Origin: Callorhinus ursinus
Lineage: Eukaryota; Chordata; Mammalia; Carnivora; Otariidae
Assembly (NCBI RefSeq): GCF_003265705.1
Contig: NW_020312785.1
Coordinates: forward strand, 134,911,376-134,975,375
Reading direction: 5' to 3'
Length of the DNA stretch: 64,000 nucleotides
Shown here: positions 10,946 to 22,860 of the stretch, piece by piece
How positions within the stretch are numbered: the stretch's first letter is position 1
Layout of the letters: every line of letters starts with the position of its first letter
Position numbers and translations under genes: made by a program
The notes under the pieces: model-generated
What the model was told of the DNA's origin: nothing
Database searches by the model: none
Seen by the model: the letters and a program-made list of their open reading frames with translations, nothing else

Positions 10946-13760
10946 GTTGCATTTGAAGTAGCTCTTAAACCAATACATATTGAAGACATTTTAATGCAAT
11001 AAGTTAAATCAAGAATATGCTCATAATAGTCCTGATGATTGTTTTGAGACACTTTTCCAAAGACATTTTTTCCTAATAAAATCTTTCAGTTAAATACTAT
11101 AGATTTTCCTGATTTTGCTATAATAATGCAGTGTCAGGTGGGAACAATTCTTTGGATTTTTCCCCCCCACAGGAATTTTTTTTTTGGGGGGGGGAGGTTA
11201 CCATTCAAAAAAAAAAAAACTGAAAGAAAGCATTCTTTGATCAATTTTAAGGTTTTGCATTATTCCCAACCCAAAACAAAGACAATTATGTTGGTAAAAA
11301 AGGACGAAAGGACGTTCACCTGAAATCTGCAATCACCACTCTTGCCACACTCCAGTGACTTTAGTACTATACTTAAAGCCCTATCTAAATACCAGTTAGC
11401 TGGGGACCCACCCTTAGAGAACCACTCCCTTCTCCGGTCTTTTCTCTATAACCCACGTAATTACGCCAATTTCACACTCCTTGAACCATCCCTACTTCAG
11501 ACCCTGTGATAGATTTCCATTATTCTTTGGCTGAAAACACTTAATATGACCCACAAGCCTGAACATAGTCAGGCATAAAAATAAATATTTGTTAAATAAA
11601 TAAATAAATAACCAATCAGATGAGACTGGATCTAGAGCTTTAGGAATGTTTTTGCAGTTATAAATCTGTGTTATTATTTTTGTGAGTACCAATAACCAAC
11701 TATGGGACCACTGTAGTTAGGTGTTTTCATGGGCTATGGTGATGCTTTTTGGCTAGAATGAAGCATGGGATTTTATTATGCTTGGAGACAAACAAGGAAG
11801 ATGGAGAACACCTGGCTGAATTCACTCCTCAAAATTCTGCTGTGTAGGATTAAAAAGAAGTTCCTTTGATATCATAGGATCACATAGCAATGGGAGGCTC
11901 AGTGAGTACAATAGAGACAGTAATTATAGCTGGCCTCATATTTCTGTCTTTGACTTGGTAAGGTTTGCTTAGGTGATCTCAGTGATGGGGGAACCTAACT
12001 CTGTCTGTCCTCTGCCTCTTCCCCTCATCAAAGTGCTTGCCTAAATCAAAACTTTAAGATTTGCAATTCATCAAGATGACTCCGTGAGTGCATCATAAAT
12101 TGGGCAGATTAGATTTTGTATATCTCTAGCTCCACCAATCATCATTTATGAGTCTCACTGTTGGGTGCAGAATGATAAGAGAAATATGGGGAAATGTGGG
12201 GACCAGGGTGAGATCATCTCATTTGAATTAGACAAATGAGGCCCTGCTGAAAAGAAACACCCCGTGTCTCCGGATGAATTTATGAAGTCAAAACAAAAAA
12301 TAATTACAGTGCAGAAATGGCTGGTGCTGGATGAACCTGCTTCATTCCTAATGTTGGCTGGCAGCTCTTCATCCTGATTATTCCATCTGGAGATAATTGT
12401 GTGATATCATCCATAAAATTAAATCATAAATCAACCCAACTAGTGAATAGGCCAGCAAGCTGCTGAGAAAGCCACACATAGGGAGGTGAGACTTCTCATC
12501 TTAATGAGAGGTATGGGAGTGAAATTAAGAGAAGAAGACATGTAGAGGGTGACCCTCAGCATGTCCACAGCCTCACTTGCTGACAGCTGCCGCCAAAGTC
12601 CATGCCTCAATAGCGTCAGAACAGCCAACATATTGCCTGCATTACCCACTTGCTGATGATGAAAGAATGTTCTGTTCACGAAAGGAAACATGTATTGCTT
12701 TTTAAGGATTTTGGGTTTGAGTTGTCAATGCCCCAAATGAAAGCACTTTATTTCTTTTCTTGATGAAATGTTAACAATGATAGAAAGTTTGTAAATGCAA
12801 TAAGAGTCTTATACAGGAGCATTTGATCCAACATCTTCTCTCAGTTTAGTTTTTGGAGATTTGAAGAGTACACACCATGGTCTTTGTTAGTAAGTAAGCG
12901 GTGGTCAATTCACGGGTTATATCTGGAAAGCATTTTCAGAGGACAAGATATAGTTTTAAAACAATTAATTCTGACGCATAAAAGAGAAAAATAATTAAAA
13001 TAAAGACAAATGTATTGTTTAAATGGCTACTTTGATTTCCACAAGTGCATTTGTTATGGCCAGCAAGTGGAAGGAGTCAAAGTCAAAGGTCATCCCAGAC
13101 TCCCTAATAGTTTAAGCTGGAGCATATGGCCTAAGGGCATGTTTTTCTTTCAGTTGAGTCATTTGAGATGATAAATCCTATTGGCTTTGGAAACTCCATT
13201 TGTGACCATAATAAATGCAAAGTCCAGCTGTACATTTAGTTTCTGAATTTTCAAAGTGGTAACAGTAACAGATGTTGAGAGTCTGGTGGTTTGTGAGCAT
13301 CTGTGATAGGAAGGTCACTGTGCCACTCAGCAGAGATGCAAGTAGGAAAACAATAATGAAGATAAATTCTTTCTTGTCTTTTTCTTTTTTTTCCCCCTCT
13401 GAATAATATTAGGACCAGTAGAGCAAAACAAGTCACCAGCTCTGAAAAATGCATATTCTTTTGTTTCATTCTCAATTGTGTTGAGTACACATAATGCACA
13501 TATATTGAATGCTATATATTTGTAAATATAGAAGTCTAGTTGGTTTTAGACAGTTCTAAGGTGTCAGCAAATCAGAATATGAAAAACCTTCATAGGAATA
13601 AATACTATTTACCTATCTTTAATTATTTTTTTCTCTTTGTCTCCTTCCCCCCAAGAATGTTTGTTGTCTGCTCTTTATTTTGGCAAAACTCAACCAGAAA
13701 CCAGAAAAACCACATATATGAATTTTATGATAATGAACAACACTAGAATTCCATTTTATC
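10946..13760. other. Mostly unique DNA; candidate conserved noncoding sequence
   Basis: No gene found. It holds homopolymer clusters at 11161-11218 (C7, T9, G9, A12) and an (AAAT)n run at 11592-11612. Two parts, roughly 12040-12470 and 12990-13260, have few repeats and many short AT-rich homeodomain-like motifs (TAATTA, ATAATTGTGTGAT, TAAATCATAAATC). Their base composition is not repeat-like. I infer possible regulatory elements; there is no direct proof. Confidence 0.35.
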
Positions 13761-13769
13761 TGGTTTATT

Positions 13770-13932
13770 GTATTGGTCAGGAGTCTTTTTAGTTGCAAAC
13801 CTCAGAAGCCCAACTCAAACTAGTCTAAAGAGAAGAATTTACTCTCTTATGTAAAGATATATAGATATATATCTAGAGGTGGACAGGTACAGGCATGTGT
13901 CCAAGTCTCAAGTAATCCTCTCCTCTACCTCC

Positions 13933-13969
<37 letters not shown>

Positions 13970-14090
13970 CTTACCTATCTCCATTTTCATTTTCAACTAT
14001 TGGTCCAACTTTTTTCCCTCTAGTTTTACTCTAAGTTAGGCTGACTTTCCATAAAAACAAAAGCACTAAGTGGCTCCAGGCCTATATATT
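13770..14090 (+). repeat. Ancient interspersed repeat with an internal (TC)n tract
   Basis: The start 'TTGCAAACCTCAGAAGCCCAA' 'CTCAAACTAGTCTAAAG' followed by 'GAATTTACTCTCTTATGTAA' resembles a common old mammalian repeat whose name I cannot give with certainty. The CT-rich middle has expanded to a microsatellite at 13930-13970. It is non-coding. Confidence 0.45.
13930..13970. repeat. (TC)n microsatellite
   Basis: A near-pure CT run with one TTT interruption. It is likely polymorphic. Confidence 0.95.
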
Positions 14091-14284
14091 CCTTAAGATC
14101 CATGATTTCCCAGAGGAAAAGAGTATATATTTCTCAATTATCTCAGCAGACATGGTACAAAGTGGCTGTGGTACGTGTATGGGAAATCATGGAAGATAAG
14201 ACTAACCAGACTGAATACCTTGCAATTTGCCCATAGCAGGAATCTCTCTGAAATTTTAAAGCTATAAAATGAAATGACTAGATC

Positions 14285-14560
14285 TTCATTTTAGAAGGAT
14301 TACCTGGTGGCGATGTGGAGAATGAGTTGGGATTGGAGGAACCTAAATTCTGGAAGAGAAGTGCAGGCAGCAGAAGGTGAGGGATGAGAGTCAGAGGACT
14401 GGAAAGGATAAAAAGCAGAGCCAACAGGCCTCAGAAGAATACACCAGAAACAACTTAGCAACCAACTGAATGTGGACAAATGAAGGAAAAGGAAAATTAA
14501 AGACAGCATCGAAGTTTCCAGTATAGAAGATTGAGTGGATTTTATGGTCATTCACTTATG
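14285..14560 (+). repeat. Ancient repeat fragment (unnamed family)
   Basis: 'CTTCATTTTAGAAGGATTACCT', 'GTGGAGAATGAGTTGGGATTGG' and a later 'AGCATCGAAGTTTCC' occur in the order of an old mammalian repeat. I can recall its consensus but not its name. The same type appears at 38640-38985 and, less clearly, 63225-63440. Confidence 0.4.
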
Positions 14561-15147
14561 GGTGGAGACATCTCATAGCACTGAATTTGAAGGCATTCTT
14601 TCTTTGTAGGTATTTAAAAATAATTTTTCTTCCCCCTAGGTATAAATACCAACAAATCTGGTACTTCTTGCATTCCACTCATAGCAGAGAAATTGTGGAA
14701 GAGATTTTAGGCAACATTAAAAATTGGAACTAGGGTAATGTTTTTATCAATGAAGCCTTTATTCAATCCTTCAGGCTAATTCCATTAAAAGACATCAAAT
14801 GTTTAAATATTCCTTCTTGGCTTTTAATAACTCAGAGTATTGGTGTTATAAATATTTGATTTTTCTCTAAATATTGTGTACTACGATTTTTTTTTAATCG
14901 TTAGTTTATTGAAGGCTGCTTTTAACAGTTACCTGGAAGAAGACATTTAGGAAATGTCTGATATAGATAGCCCACAGGTCCTGTAGGGTGCAGTGCCTAA
15001 CAGGGTAGGCAAGGAAGAATATTGGGACCGGGAAAACTTTATTTTCCCTGACAGAAACAGATGGTCAGCCTTAGTTTGCCAATTTGATATTTAAATATTG
15101 ATTTATAATATTATCTATTTTGATTACTGAATTTTTGGTACCTCCTT
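14561..15147. other. No recognisable feature
   Basis: AT-rich sequence with a T10 run near 14888. I see no gene or nameable repeat. Confidence 0.4.
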
Positions 15148-15172
15148 TATGTATGTATATATGTATGTACAT

Positions 15173-15193
<21 letters not shown>

Positions 15194-15203
<10 letters not shown>

Positions 15204-15390
15204 AAAGATTTTATTTATTTATTTGAGAGAGAGAGAATGAGAGATAGAGAGCATGAAAGGGAAGAGGGTCAGAGGGAGAAGCAGACTCCCCGCTGAACAG
15301 GGAGCCTGATGTGGGACTCAATCCCGGGACTCCAGGATCATGACCTGAGCCGAAGGTAGTCGCTTAACCAACTGAGCCACCCAGGTGCCC
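15194..15390 (-). mobile_element. CAN-SINE (SINEC), full length
   Basis: On the minus strand it has the GGGCACCTGGGTGGCTCAG tRNA-Lys-like head (A-box region), then 'GGCTCAGGTCATGATCCTGG', a B-box-like 'GGGATTGAGTCCCACATC', the CT-rich domain and an AAATAAATAAAATC tail. The flanking duplication TGTTTATTTATTTATTTA occurs at 15176-15193 and 15391-15408. The target itself is a TATG/TTTA-rich simple repeat. Confidence 0.95.
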
Positions 15391-15762
15391 TGTTTATTTA
15401 TTTATTTAGCCCAAGGACCTTACCTTAGTCCCAGTTTTGTTGGTACTAGGTCAACAGGAGTTTGTTACCAAACACAAGCTTAAGACACTGCATGCAGGAA
15501 GGAAACTATGTGCAGAAAGACAGAGCCAAAAGAGTTCATCCAACAGGACATCAGCCTAAAAGCCCAGATTTTGGGGGGAGACAGATTTACTCCCAAAGGG
15601 TTGGAAGAAACACAGGTCTATTTGAGGATATCATCTTTCAAATAAAGCCAGAAATATGACTATGGGTTCTTTGGTAGGTTTCATGGTCCAAGAACGTGCT
15701 CTTAAATTTTCTGAAATGTGTTGAACAAGAAAAAATAATTTATGAAATGTGGTACTTGATTC
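15391..15762. other. Short unique stretch
   Basis: No gene. A chance frame at 15462-15659 (+) has no recognisable motif. Confidence 0.4.
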
Positions 15763-15911
15763 TGATCAAGGATCAAGGGCATCAACATCACCTGCTTGCT
15801 TGTTAAAATGTAAGTTCTCAGGCCACTTCCCTGGCCTACTGGGTAAAATCTGCATTTTAACAATATCCCAGGTGATTTGCATACACATTAAAGTATAAGA
15901 AATGGCCTCCA
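15763..15911 (+). mobile_element. MER5-type hAT-Charlie DNA transposon, split by an L1
   Basis: 'CATCAACATCACCTGCTTGC' 'TTGTTAAAATG', 'CTCAGGCCACTTCCCTGG' and 'ATCCCAGGTGATTTGCATAC' 'ACATTAAAG' match MER5-type elements, which are near-palindromic and non-coding. The L1 at 15912 inserted at its 3' side, and a short continuation follows after 16661. Confidence 0.7.
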
Positions 15912-16660
15912 CTACTGGGTATTTATCCCAAAGATACAAATGTAGTGATCCGAAGGGGTACGTGCATCCCAAAGTTTATAACAGCAATGTCCACAATAGC
16001 CAAACTATGGAAAGAGCCAAGATGTCCATCAACAGATGAATGGATAAAGAAGATGTGGTATATATATATACAATGGAATATTATGCAGCCATCAAAAAAC
16101 CTGAAATCTTGCCATTTGCAAAAACATGGAACTAGAGGGTATTATGCTGAGTGAAATAAGTCAATCAGAGAAAGACATGTATCATATGACCTCACTGATA
16201 GGAGGAATTCTTAATCTCAGGAAACAAACTGAGGGTTGCTGGAGTGGTGGGTGGTGGGAGGGATGGGGTGGCTGGGTGATAGACATTGGGGAGGGTATGT
16301 GCTGTGGTGAGTGCTGTGAATTGTGTAAGACTGTTGAATCACAGACCTGTACCTCTGAAACAAAAATACATTATATGTTAAAAAAAAAAAAGAAGAAGAA
16401 ACTAGCAGGAGGGGAAGAACCAAGGGGGGGAAATGGGAGGGGGAGACGAACCATGAGAGACGATGGACTCTGAGACACAAACCGAGGGTTCTAGAGGGAT
16501 GGGGGGGGGGCAGATGGGTTAGCCTGGTGATGGGTATTAAAGAGGGCATGTATTGAATGGAGCACTGGGTGTTACATGCAAACAATGAATCATGGAACAC
16601 TACATCAAAAACTAACGTATGGTGATTAACATAACATAATAAAATTAAATTAAAAAAAAA
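15912..16660 (+). mobile_element. Young carnivoran L1, 5'-truncated (about 750 bp)
   Basis: This holds the last part of L1 ORF2 (IAKLWKE, PSTDEWIKKMWY, then MLSEISQSEKD) and the full carnivoran 3' UTR. The UTR has an internal 'ACAAAAATACATTATATGTT' + A-run, then a G-rich block, then 'AACATAACATAATAAAATTA' and poly-A. The ORF2 C-terminus is in two overlapping frames (15945-16154 and 16126 onward), so it is frameshifted and dead. TSD AGAAATGGCCTCCA (15898-15911) and AGAAGTGGCCTCCA (16661-16674), one mismatch in 14, marks a fairly recent 5'-truncated insertion into the MER5 element. Confidence 0.95.
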
Positions 16661-16680
16661 AGAAGTGGCCTCCAAAGTGG

Positions 16681-18074
16681 AGTACAAAATTAAAATAATT
16701 TTATTGTTTTTGTCTCATACTTTTACCATTTTAATATTATGTCTATATTTTAAGATGTATTCATTATATTACTATGGTACTGCATATCTATTATTATTCG
16801 GGATATACTGACAAACTTGATTTTTTTTAATCAACAGAAATATATGACCAAAAATTTTTGAAGACCACTGCTTGGCAACTCTGACATGCAAGTCCTTGGA
16901 GAGAGAAATAAAAGAGGAAACAACAAATCTTAGAGTATTCTAATCTTCTGGAGTAACTTCAGGGTTAGTCTGTTATCCCAAGGTCATGATGACTAATTAC
17001 TGTATCTATGAATTAATTAAAATACTCATAGAGCCATCCAGGGAGCTTCTTTACCTAAGTCATCCCCACGGGGTTTATTATTTTTCTTTTATACCTGATC
17101 CTAGAACACAAAAGCAAGTTGGATTCATAAATCAATGCTTAGAAAAGTTTCAAGTGATAAAGAACAAAGCAAATTCAGAATTTTGCATAATCCTTTCTTA
17201 GATCGATAAAAGGAATCTTGGTTATTCACTTTAAATTGCTTTTATTGTGTTTTTTTTTTCCTGGATAAACAATAAAAGCAAAATGCCATGGTCATTAACG
17301 CCCTGATAGATGTTCCATCTTCTTGGAACAGTGAAATTCATGCTAAGGTATATCCCATTTCTGAGATGCTTTCTCCTCTGTAACAAGTAATGCTTTGACA
17401 TTCACTTAGGCTTATTTTTTCTTGCCTATTCTATCTCCTATTCTCCCTTTCTTTCTCTTTTCTGTCCTATTTGCTATGCATTTCAGGTTATAGGTGACCC
17501 ACATAACTAGAAGAAATAAAAAAAATCAGTCACTGGCTCTTGGAAAGATATTAATAATATTTAACTTGAGAACTACATAAGTAGACATTTTCAAGTAATA
17601 TTTAAATTTATTTCTTTCATATATCTGGATGTGGCTTTAGGGAAAAATTCAAATGCCAAGTTCTAGGCCAAACGATTTTCTTTTCAGCCTTTGTACTCAA
17701 GCTGCTCAAGAATGCATGTTTATAGTGCAAAGAAACCACATTTAGAAGATTGCCTCTGTTTTTCCTTCCAATTTACCATATTGTGCTTTACTCTTGCAGG
17801 AGTCCATCTGGGTCTGCACATGAATCTTGTTTATGAATGCTTCCCTTTGGCTTCTCAATCACTGTAAGTAAGTCCTTTGGCAGGCATCCAGAATTGCCCT
17901 GACTCATATTAAATTCCAGTTTTTAGTGAATTATATTTCAGTGATTGTTGTTAGCACTCAAATGCTACAATTACGGAACTTTCTCTAAGAAAATATAAAA
18001 ATGAGGAAAAAAAGTAATTGGCTTTTGAAAGTTAAAATATGGGAGGCAGAGTGAACATAGGATTTGGTTGTCAA
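16681..18074. other. Unique AT-rich DNA
   Basis: No gene or confident repeat. The frame at 16986-17201 (+) encodes 71 residues with no recognisable domain. It may include intronic or intergenic unique sequence. Confidence 0.4.
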
Positions 18075-18250
18075 AATTGGTTGTTCAATAACCTGGGACA
18101 AATTGCTCAATCTCTTTCAATCTCATCAGCAAATTGGGAACACATTTACTTACTTTATAGGGCTGTGGTGATTCTGAAATTAGATAAATATAAAAAATGC
18201 TTCTTACATGCAAGGAACATAGAAATTGCCCACATGGTAACTGTTGGTAC
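18075..18250 (+). mobile_element. MIR, diverged
   Basis: 'CCTGGGACAAATTGCTCAATCT' (cf. the TTGGGCAAGTCACTTAA block), 'TTACTTTATAGGGCTGTGG' and 'AAAATGCTTCTTACATGCAAG' follow the MIR order. Confidence 0.5.
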
Positions 18251-18549
18251 TCAAATGAACACATTGTTTCTGAGCCAGATATGTGAATTCTTTCTGAATA
18301 TAGCCTGACTGAACAGATCAGCAATACCTAAGAAAAAGGTTATATTAGGTAAAGGTTGGTCATCAGGTATGGAAGTATAGAGGAGTGAGAGTATCCGAGA
18401 AAAGTGCTAGCAGTGAATTTTCTGGCATGGTGGAAAAGAAAAGGAGCCTTAGCCAAATTCAGGTATTTCAGATTCTCCCAAATGAGTTGATGCATTAAAG
18501 TATCATAAACTGATGCTAATTAGCAGTTCAAAATTTGAGACATTTAACT

Positions 18550-18725
18550 CAATAGTTTTTAGCCTTGCCCGCTCATTATGATCACCTAGGAAGTTTAAAA
18601 AAAAAAAAAGTTTATTCCTCCCTCCCACCCCCCAACCCCCTCCCCCACCTCTGAGATTTTGAGCTGGTGGCTCAGGGTTAGGCCTAGGCGTTGGTATTTT
18701 ATAAAGTATTCCAGGGCAGCCACTA
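18550..18725 (+). mobile_element. hAT-Charlie-type MITE (MER5/MER58-like), diverged
   Basis: 'TTATGATCACCTAGGAAGTTT' at the left and 'GGCCTAGGCGTTGGTATTTT' 'ATAAAG' at the right follow the pattern of the palindromic Charlie MITEs. An A13 run and a C-rich block lie in the middle. The subfamily is uncertain. Confidence 0.45.
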
Positions 18726-20004
18726 ATCTAATCTCTCTTGTTTTAATGTGAACCTCACCAATCACATCTTTGATTTCTGTGTAAGGCTTTGTCCACTTCA
18801 ACAGAGTGGGACGACCAAAGAATTTTAAGTATTTCCAAGCCTGTGGCTGATATTTCCCATGATGAATCACTAATGTGACGTTTGATTATGACTTGGTTTC
18901 CTGTGAAGTTTGACAACAAGAATAATATGTGCCAATCATGCCAGAATAAATTTTACTGGTCCCCAGGATAGTTATAAATCTTACAGTAAGTTTATAAATC
19001 AACATTTCATGGGTCATATTTTCCTATCTCTTATTTCACATGAGTCAATTCCTTGAGGTTTTATCACTTCCAATAATAAAGAGTCTTTTCCCCTTTGTTC
19101 TTTCCAGTCCCTTTCCTCTTCCTTGTTCCTTCTTGAATCATTTAGTCCGAAAGCCACTAAAAGCAAACAAGCAAGATTGGCATCTTTGTGTGCCTGGAGC
19201 CACAGGTGCCCAGAGCAGAATGTCAGAGCCCAACCATGGAAAGAAGAACATTCCCGTAGAGTGTGGAGTGAGAGATGGCCCAGTGGAGGTGATGGAGCCT
19301 AACAGAATGATGAGGAAGTCCACATGGGCAGGAGGGTAGTGATGGTTGGGTTGGAGTAAGATGGTAACATAGGAGTCAAATTATATGGACCAGTTATGAT
19401 CCTACTTCCCAAAAACCTGAGGGATGCTTCAATGATGCTCAAAGAACTTAACAACTTTGGGCTTGTGGATAGAAGAAAATGCTAAAATTGTGTCAATATG
19501 AGCTATATTTTTAGCTCTAAAAATAGGTGCCCTGCCAATGTTTTCCTTATAGCTCTATCTCAGTCCATGAAGTGAGCATATTTACTCATCCAGTTTGCTT
19601 TTATTAAGCACTATGTCATAGTCACTGTGTTAGACTCCAGCTTTGCAGAATAAAATGACTCGATTTCTCTTATTTCAGTTTTCCCAGAAGCAGTCCATTG
19701 ACAAAGACTTATCCAAGTCTTAATTGGCAATAATTGGCAGGTGACCCCAGGAAGCACAAGTGGAGGAATAGGGGAAGTGAGATAAGAATACTGGAAAAGC
19801 CAGCCATGTGTGTATTTATGAATGGGTCACTGCTATGGGAAGCTGAGAGTCAGTCTACTGGGGACACTTGAAAGAATCATGGAGAACATACCTCAGAATT
19901 GTCCCAGTGAGGGACAAGGACACTGGGTGTGGCGTATTCTTCTTCCAAATATACCCACAACAAGACCTTCCCATTCTGTATGCTTTTTTTGTAATGTGAC
20001 CTCG
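18726..20004. other. Unique DNA, no gene seen
   Basis: No recognisable coding or repeat signal. Overlapping frames at 19040-19339 (+) and 19138-19323 (-) show no family similarity. Confidence 0.4.
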
Positions 20005-20512
20005 AGGCTTTTTCATTTAAGAGCTTGGGTTTATGATTCCTCCCCTCAAATGGGGGTGGACCTGCGACTTTGGTGGAAGTGGTGCTATACAACTTCAGAG
20101 GCTGGGACATAAAGAGCAATGCAGCTTCTTCCTATTTCCCTTAGGACACTTGTGCTTAGAACTCAGCATCCATGTTGTGAGGAAGCCCAAACTAGCCCTC
20201 ACAGAGAAACTACATGGGGCAAAACATGCCAGCCAGAGTCAGCTGGGGACAAAGCCACAGCCAGTACTAACTGCCAGAAAAGTGAGTGTGCAAGCCTTAT
20301 GATGATTCTCACCTCCATCGTTACCACTTGAGCTTTTGCATCTTTCCAAATGGGGCCCAAAAGTCATGAAGCGGAGACAAGGTACCCTCACTCTGCTTCT
20401 TCCAAATCCCTAACTCCCAGAATTCGTGAGCCCCCAGTTAAGATCAACGTTGTTTTATGGTTCTAAAGTTTGGGGTGGTTGTCATGCAGAAGTAGATAAC
20501 CAGACACTGGGG
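20005..20512 (+). mobile_element. Ancient solo LTR, ERVL/MaLR-like
   Basis: 'GACCTGCGACTTTGGTGGAA' near the start, 'AGAGGCTGGGACATAAAGAG', and at the end 'TTTTATGGTTCTAAAGTTTG' followed by GGGGTGGTTGTCATGCAG and 'AAGTAGATAACCAGACA'. This is the typical end of an old mammalian LTR (…ccactaagtttggggtggtttgttac…cagcaatagataac). It is the same general type as 55785-56336. No internal viral gene remains. Confidence 0.65.
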
Positions 20513-21479
20513 CATTTAGCCATCAATATCCAGCCTCTGCTGGTTGTGAAGCATTAAGTCCTCAGAATATTGAATCTGCCCCATGTGGCTGAGCAAATGC
20601 CTTCAACCTTGGAGAAAACCCTCAGACAAAAAAGCACACTCAGGCATTCCAAGTGGGAAGTTGTCAGGGTGTACCATCCCTGTCCCCTGCAGATACAGGT
20701 GGGTGCTGAGGTGGACTGAGGGCACAGAGGCAGAGCAATACCACATTGACCTCAGCTTTGGTCAGATTGCACACGTGACCAGGTGAATGATAAATATGTA
20801 AACTGACGAGCTGAAATGTGCTAAATCCAATGGCAGAGTTGGCATAGGGCACCCTGGCAGCTTAAAGAAAAGCCTCCTACCCCTGACCTCAAGGTAGGAG
20901 GAAGTTTCCCAGAGGAACAATTAAAGGGAGTGCTTTATGATGTGGGAAGGAGAAATTGGTGACCTCTCCAATATGCCAAACTCCTTTGGAGAAAAACATT
21001 TACAAAGACATCTGTTTTTAGGATAGCATTATATGAGCCTAAAAATGAAATCTTGGCAGGTTACAATTAAACATACGATCACTCCCGGCTTCCTTTTCTA
21101 AGAGAACAATGTGTCAGCCTGTACAAAATTGATTTTATGACCTGGCTTATCTTTAAGATGGAGAGGGATTCTGATGGTGTTTTGGTGAGTAGCGAGTGAA
21201 GAGTATATGTTTTTTCAAATTGAAATTCTATAAATACCTGCTTAATTCAAAAAGGTATCATTTTCCAAAAATTGAAGACAGAGGAGGGGAAATAGAAAAA
21301 TGTCATTTTCCTCTGGCTCTCCACCTGAATATGAGGGCTTTCTTAAACACTGCTTTCTTTAGCTAAAATTCTGACCCCCTATAATACCTAATTTTTCTGG
21401 AAATTTCCACAATATTTAACAAATTCTTCTGTTCACATAACTTTGTGTGAATAAATTTCTAGTGTTTTTGATTTCTTGA
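20513..21479. other. Unique DNA, no gene seen
   Basis: Moderately GC-rich at 20580-20960, then AT-rich. Frames at 20583-20786 (+) and 20664-20852 (-) overlap each other and resemble no protein. Confidence 0.4.
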
Positions 21480-21830
21480 CTTTAAGTAAAATTCTCATTA
21501 AAATATAACATACCGGGAAGTACACAAATCATTTTAGCTCAATAACTTCTTATAAATTGTACACACATACATGTAACCAATTCCCTGATCAATAAACAGA
21601 ATGTAACCAGCATCCCGGAAACTCTGAGGCTCGCTTCTAGGCACTATCTCCCCAAAAGCAACTACTATACTGATTTCTAACCATAGATCAGCATCCCCTC
21701 TTTTAAGCACTGTCCAGATGAACTCATACCACGGATATTTGTTTGGGTCTTCCTTTGCTCAACAGTAATTTACTGAGATTTATACATCTTGTATGTAGTT
21801 GTTTATTTTGATTGATTTTGACTGGCATTT
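21480..21830 (-). mobile_element. Old L1 3' part, antisense
   Basis: 'TGTAACCAATTCCCTGATCAA' (cf. the 'accaccacaatcaag' block), 'GAACTCATACCACGGATAT' and 'GTCTTCCTTTGCTCAACAG' correspond to the antisense of an old L1M 3' region. It is heavily diverged. Confidence 0.5.
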
Positions 21831-22860
21831 ATTAAAGTGTTTTTCACTGGAAACAAATAAGAGGTTCACAGTTATCATCTCACTTCCTGACATTTTGCTT
21901 CCAACTGAGGAAAGCCTTTATTAGGAAGAAAAATAAAAAGAAAAAAAGAAAAAAACAAACTTTTTGAAAATCATTGCATTACAGTTAGTGTTTCCTCCGG
22001 AAGTCTGGCAAGGACATAGAAAAGGGAGTGTATTAGTCATTCAGAGGATTTTGTCCTCAGATGTCCTAATTTTGTAGCTGAACAATTCCCATTGTAAGGT
22101 AGGATTAATCTTGTTGTGCAGTCTCTGTGTATGACTCTATATTAGAAATGTAAAAGCTGAAGTTTAACTTCAAAGTGCTACCAATGATACTTATTTGCTT
22201 GCATTATCATAGTTTGGGTTATCATCTCTATTAGAGCTGGGAATTTGGAGCCAAGGATGATGACAGAAGCTCCTTTCTAGAATGAAACATGTCAGTTGCC
22301 TTAAAAAAAAAATGATGTTGAAAAGATAACCTTAATTTAGTGATTTTTACTAATAAATTCTACCCTACTGTGGTAAAACTGCAAAACCTTCATCATCCTT
22401 GCTCACAAAATAGCAACATGTTGGGTTGAACCTGCTTTTACAGAAATAAACAATTTAAAAATGTGCAGACACTTGAAATTGCAAAAGCAATCCCTCCAAG
22501 GAAGTGGACTTCCTCGGGGGAAGTGGGCAACCATCTGCCAAAGAGGTGTAAGCAAGACCTTAGGTTTACTCACAAACCTGGTAAGGGCACAAACTTAGGA
22601 GCTCTGGCCACGTTTCATTGGCTCCCTGTATTCCTAAAATTTTCACAAGGAAAACCCAGCTAACTGTTACTTCTATATGTATCTAAAGTATAATTGTATG
22701 TTCTGAAAACTAGAATTGCTCCTTTTTTATATTGGTCAAATTGCCCCTGTTATACGGTGTTTAATTTCTGGTGTCTTATTGTAATATAGTTATTAACAAA
22801 ATTAAGTAGCTTTATGAGTTATCAACCATGTTGGGGAGAGATCTTGAGTTGCCCAGTAAT
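21831..22860. other. Unique AT-rich DNA
   Basis: No recognisable gene. A-rich runs lie at 21925-21960. The frame at 22463-22663 (+) is a chance frame. Confidence 0.4.

Noticed and set aside
16217..16687. 156-codon minus-strand frame
   Set aside because: It is antisense to the L1 3' UTR and exists because that region is G-rich on the plus strand.
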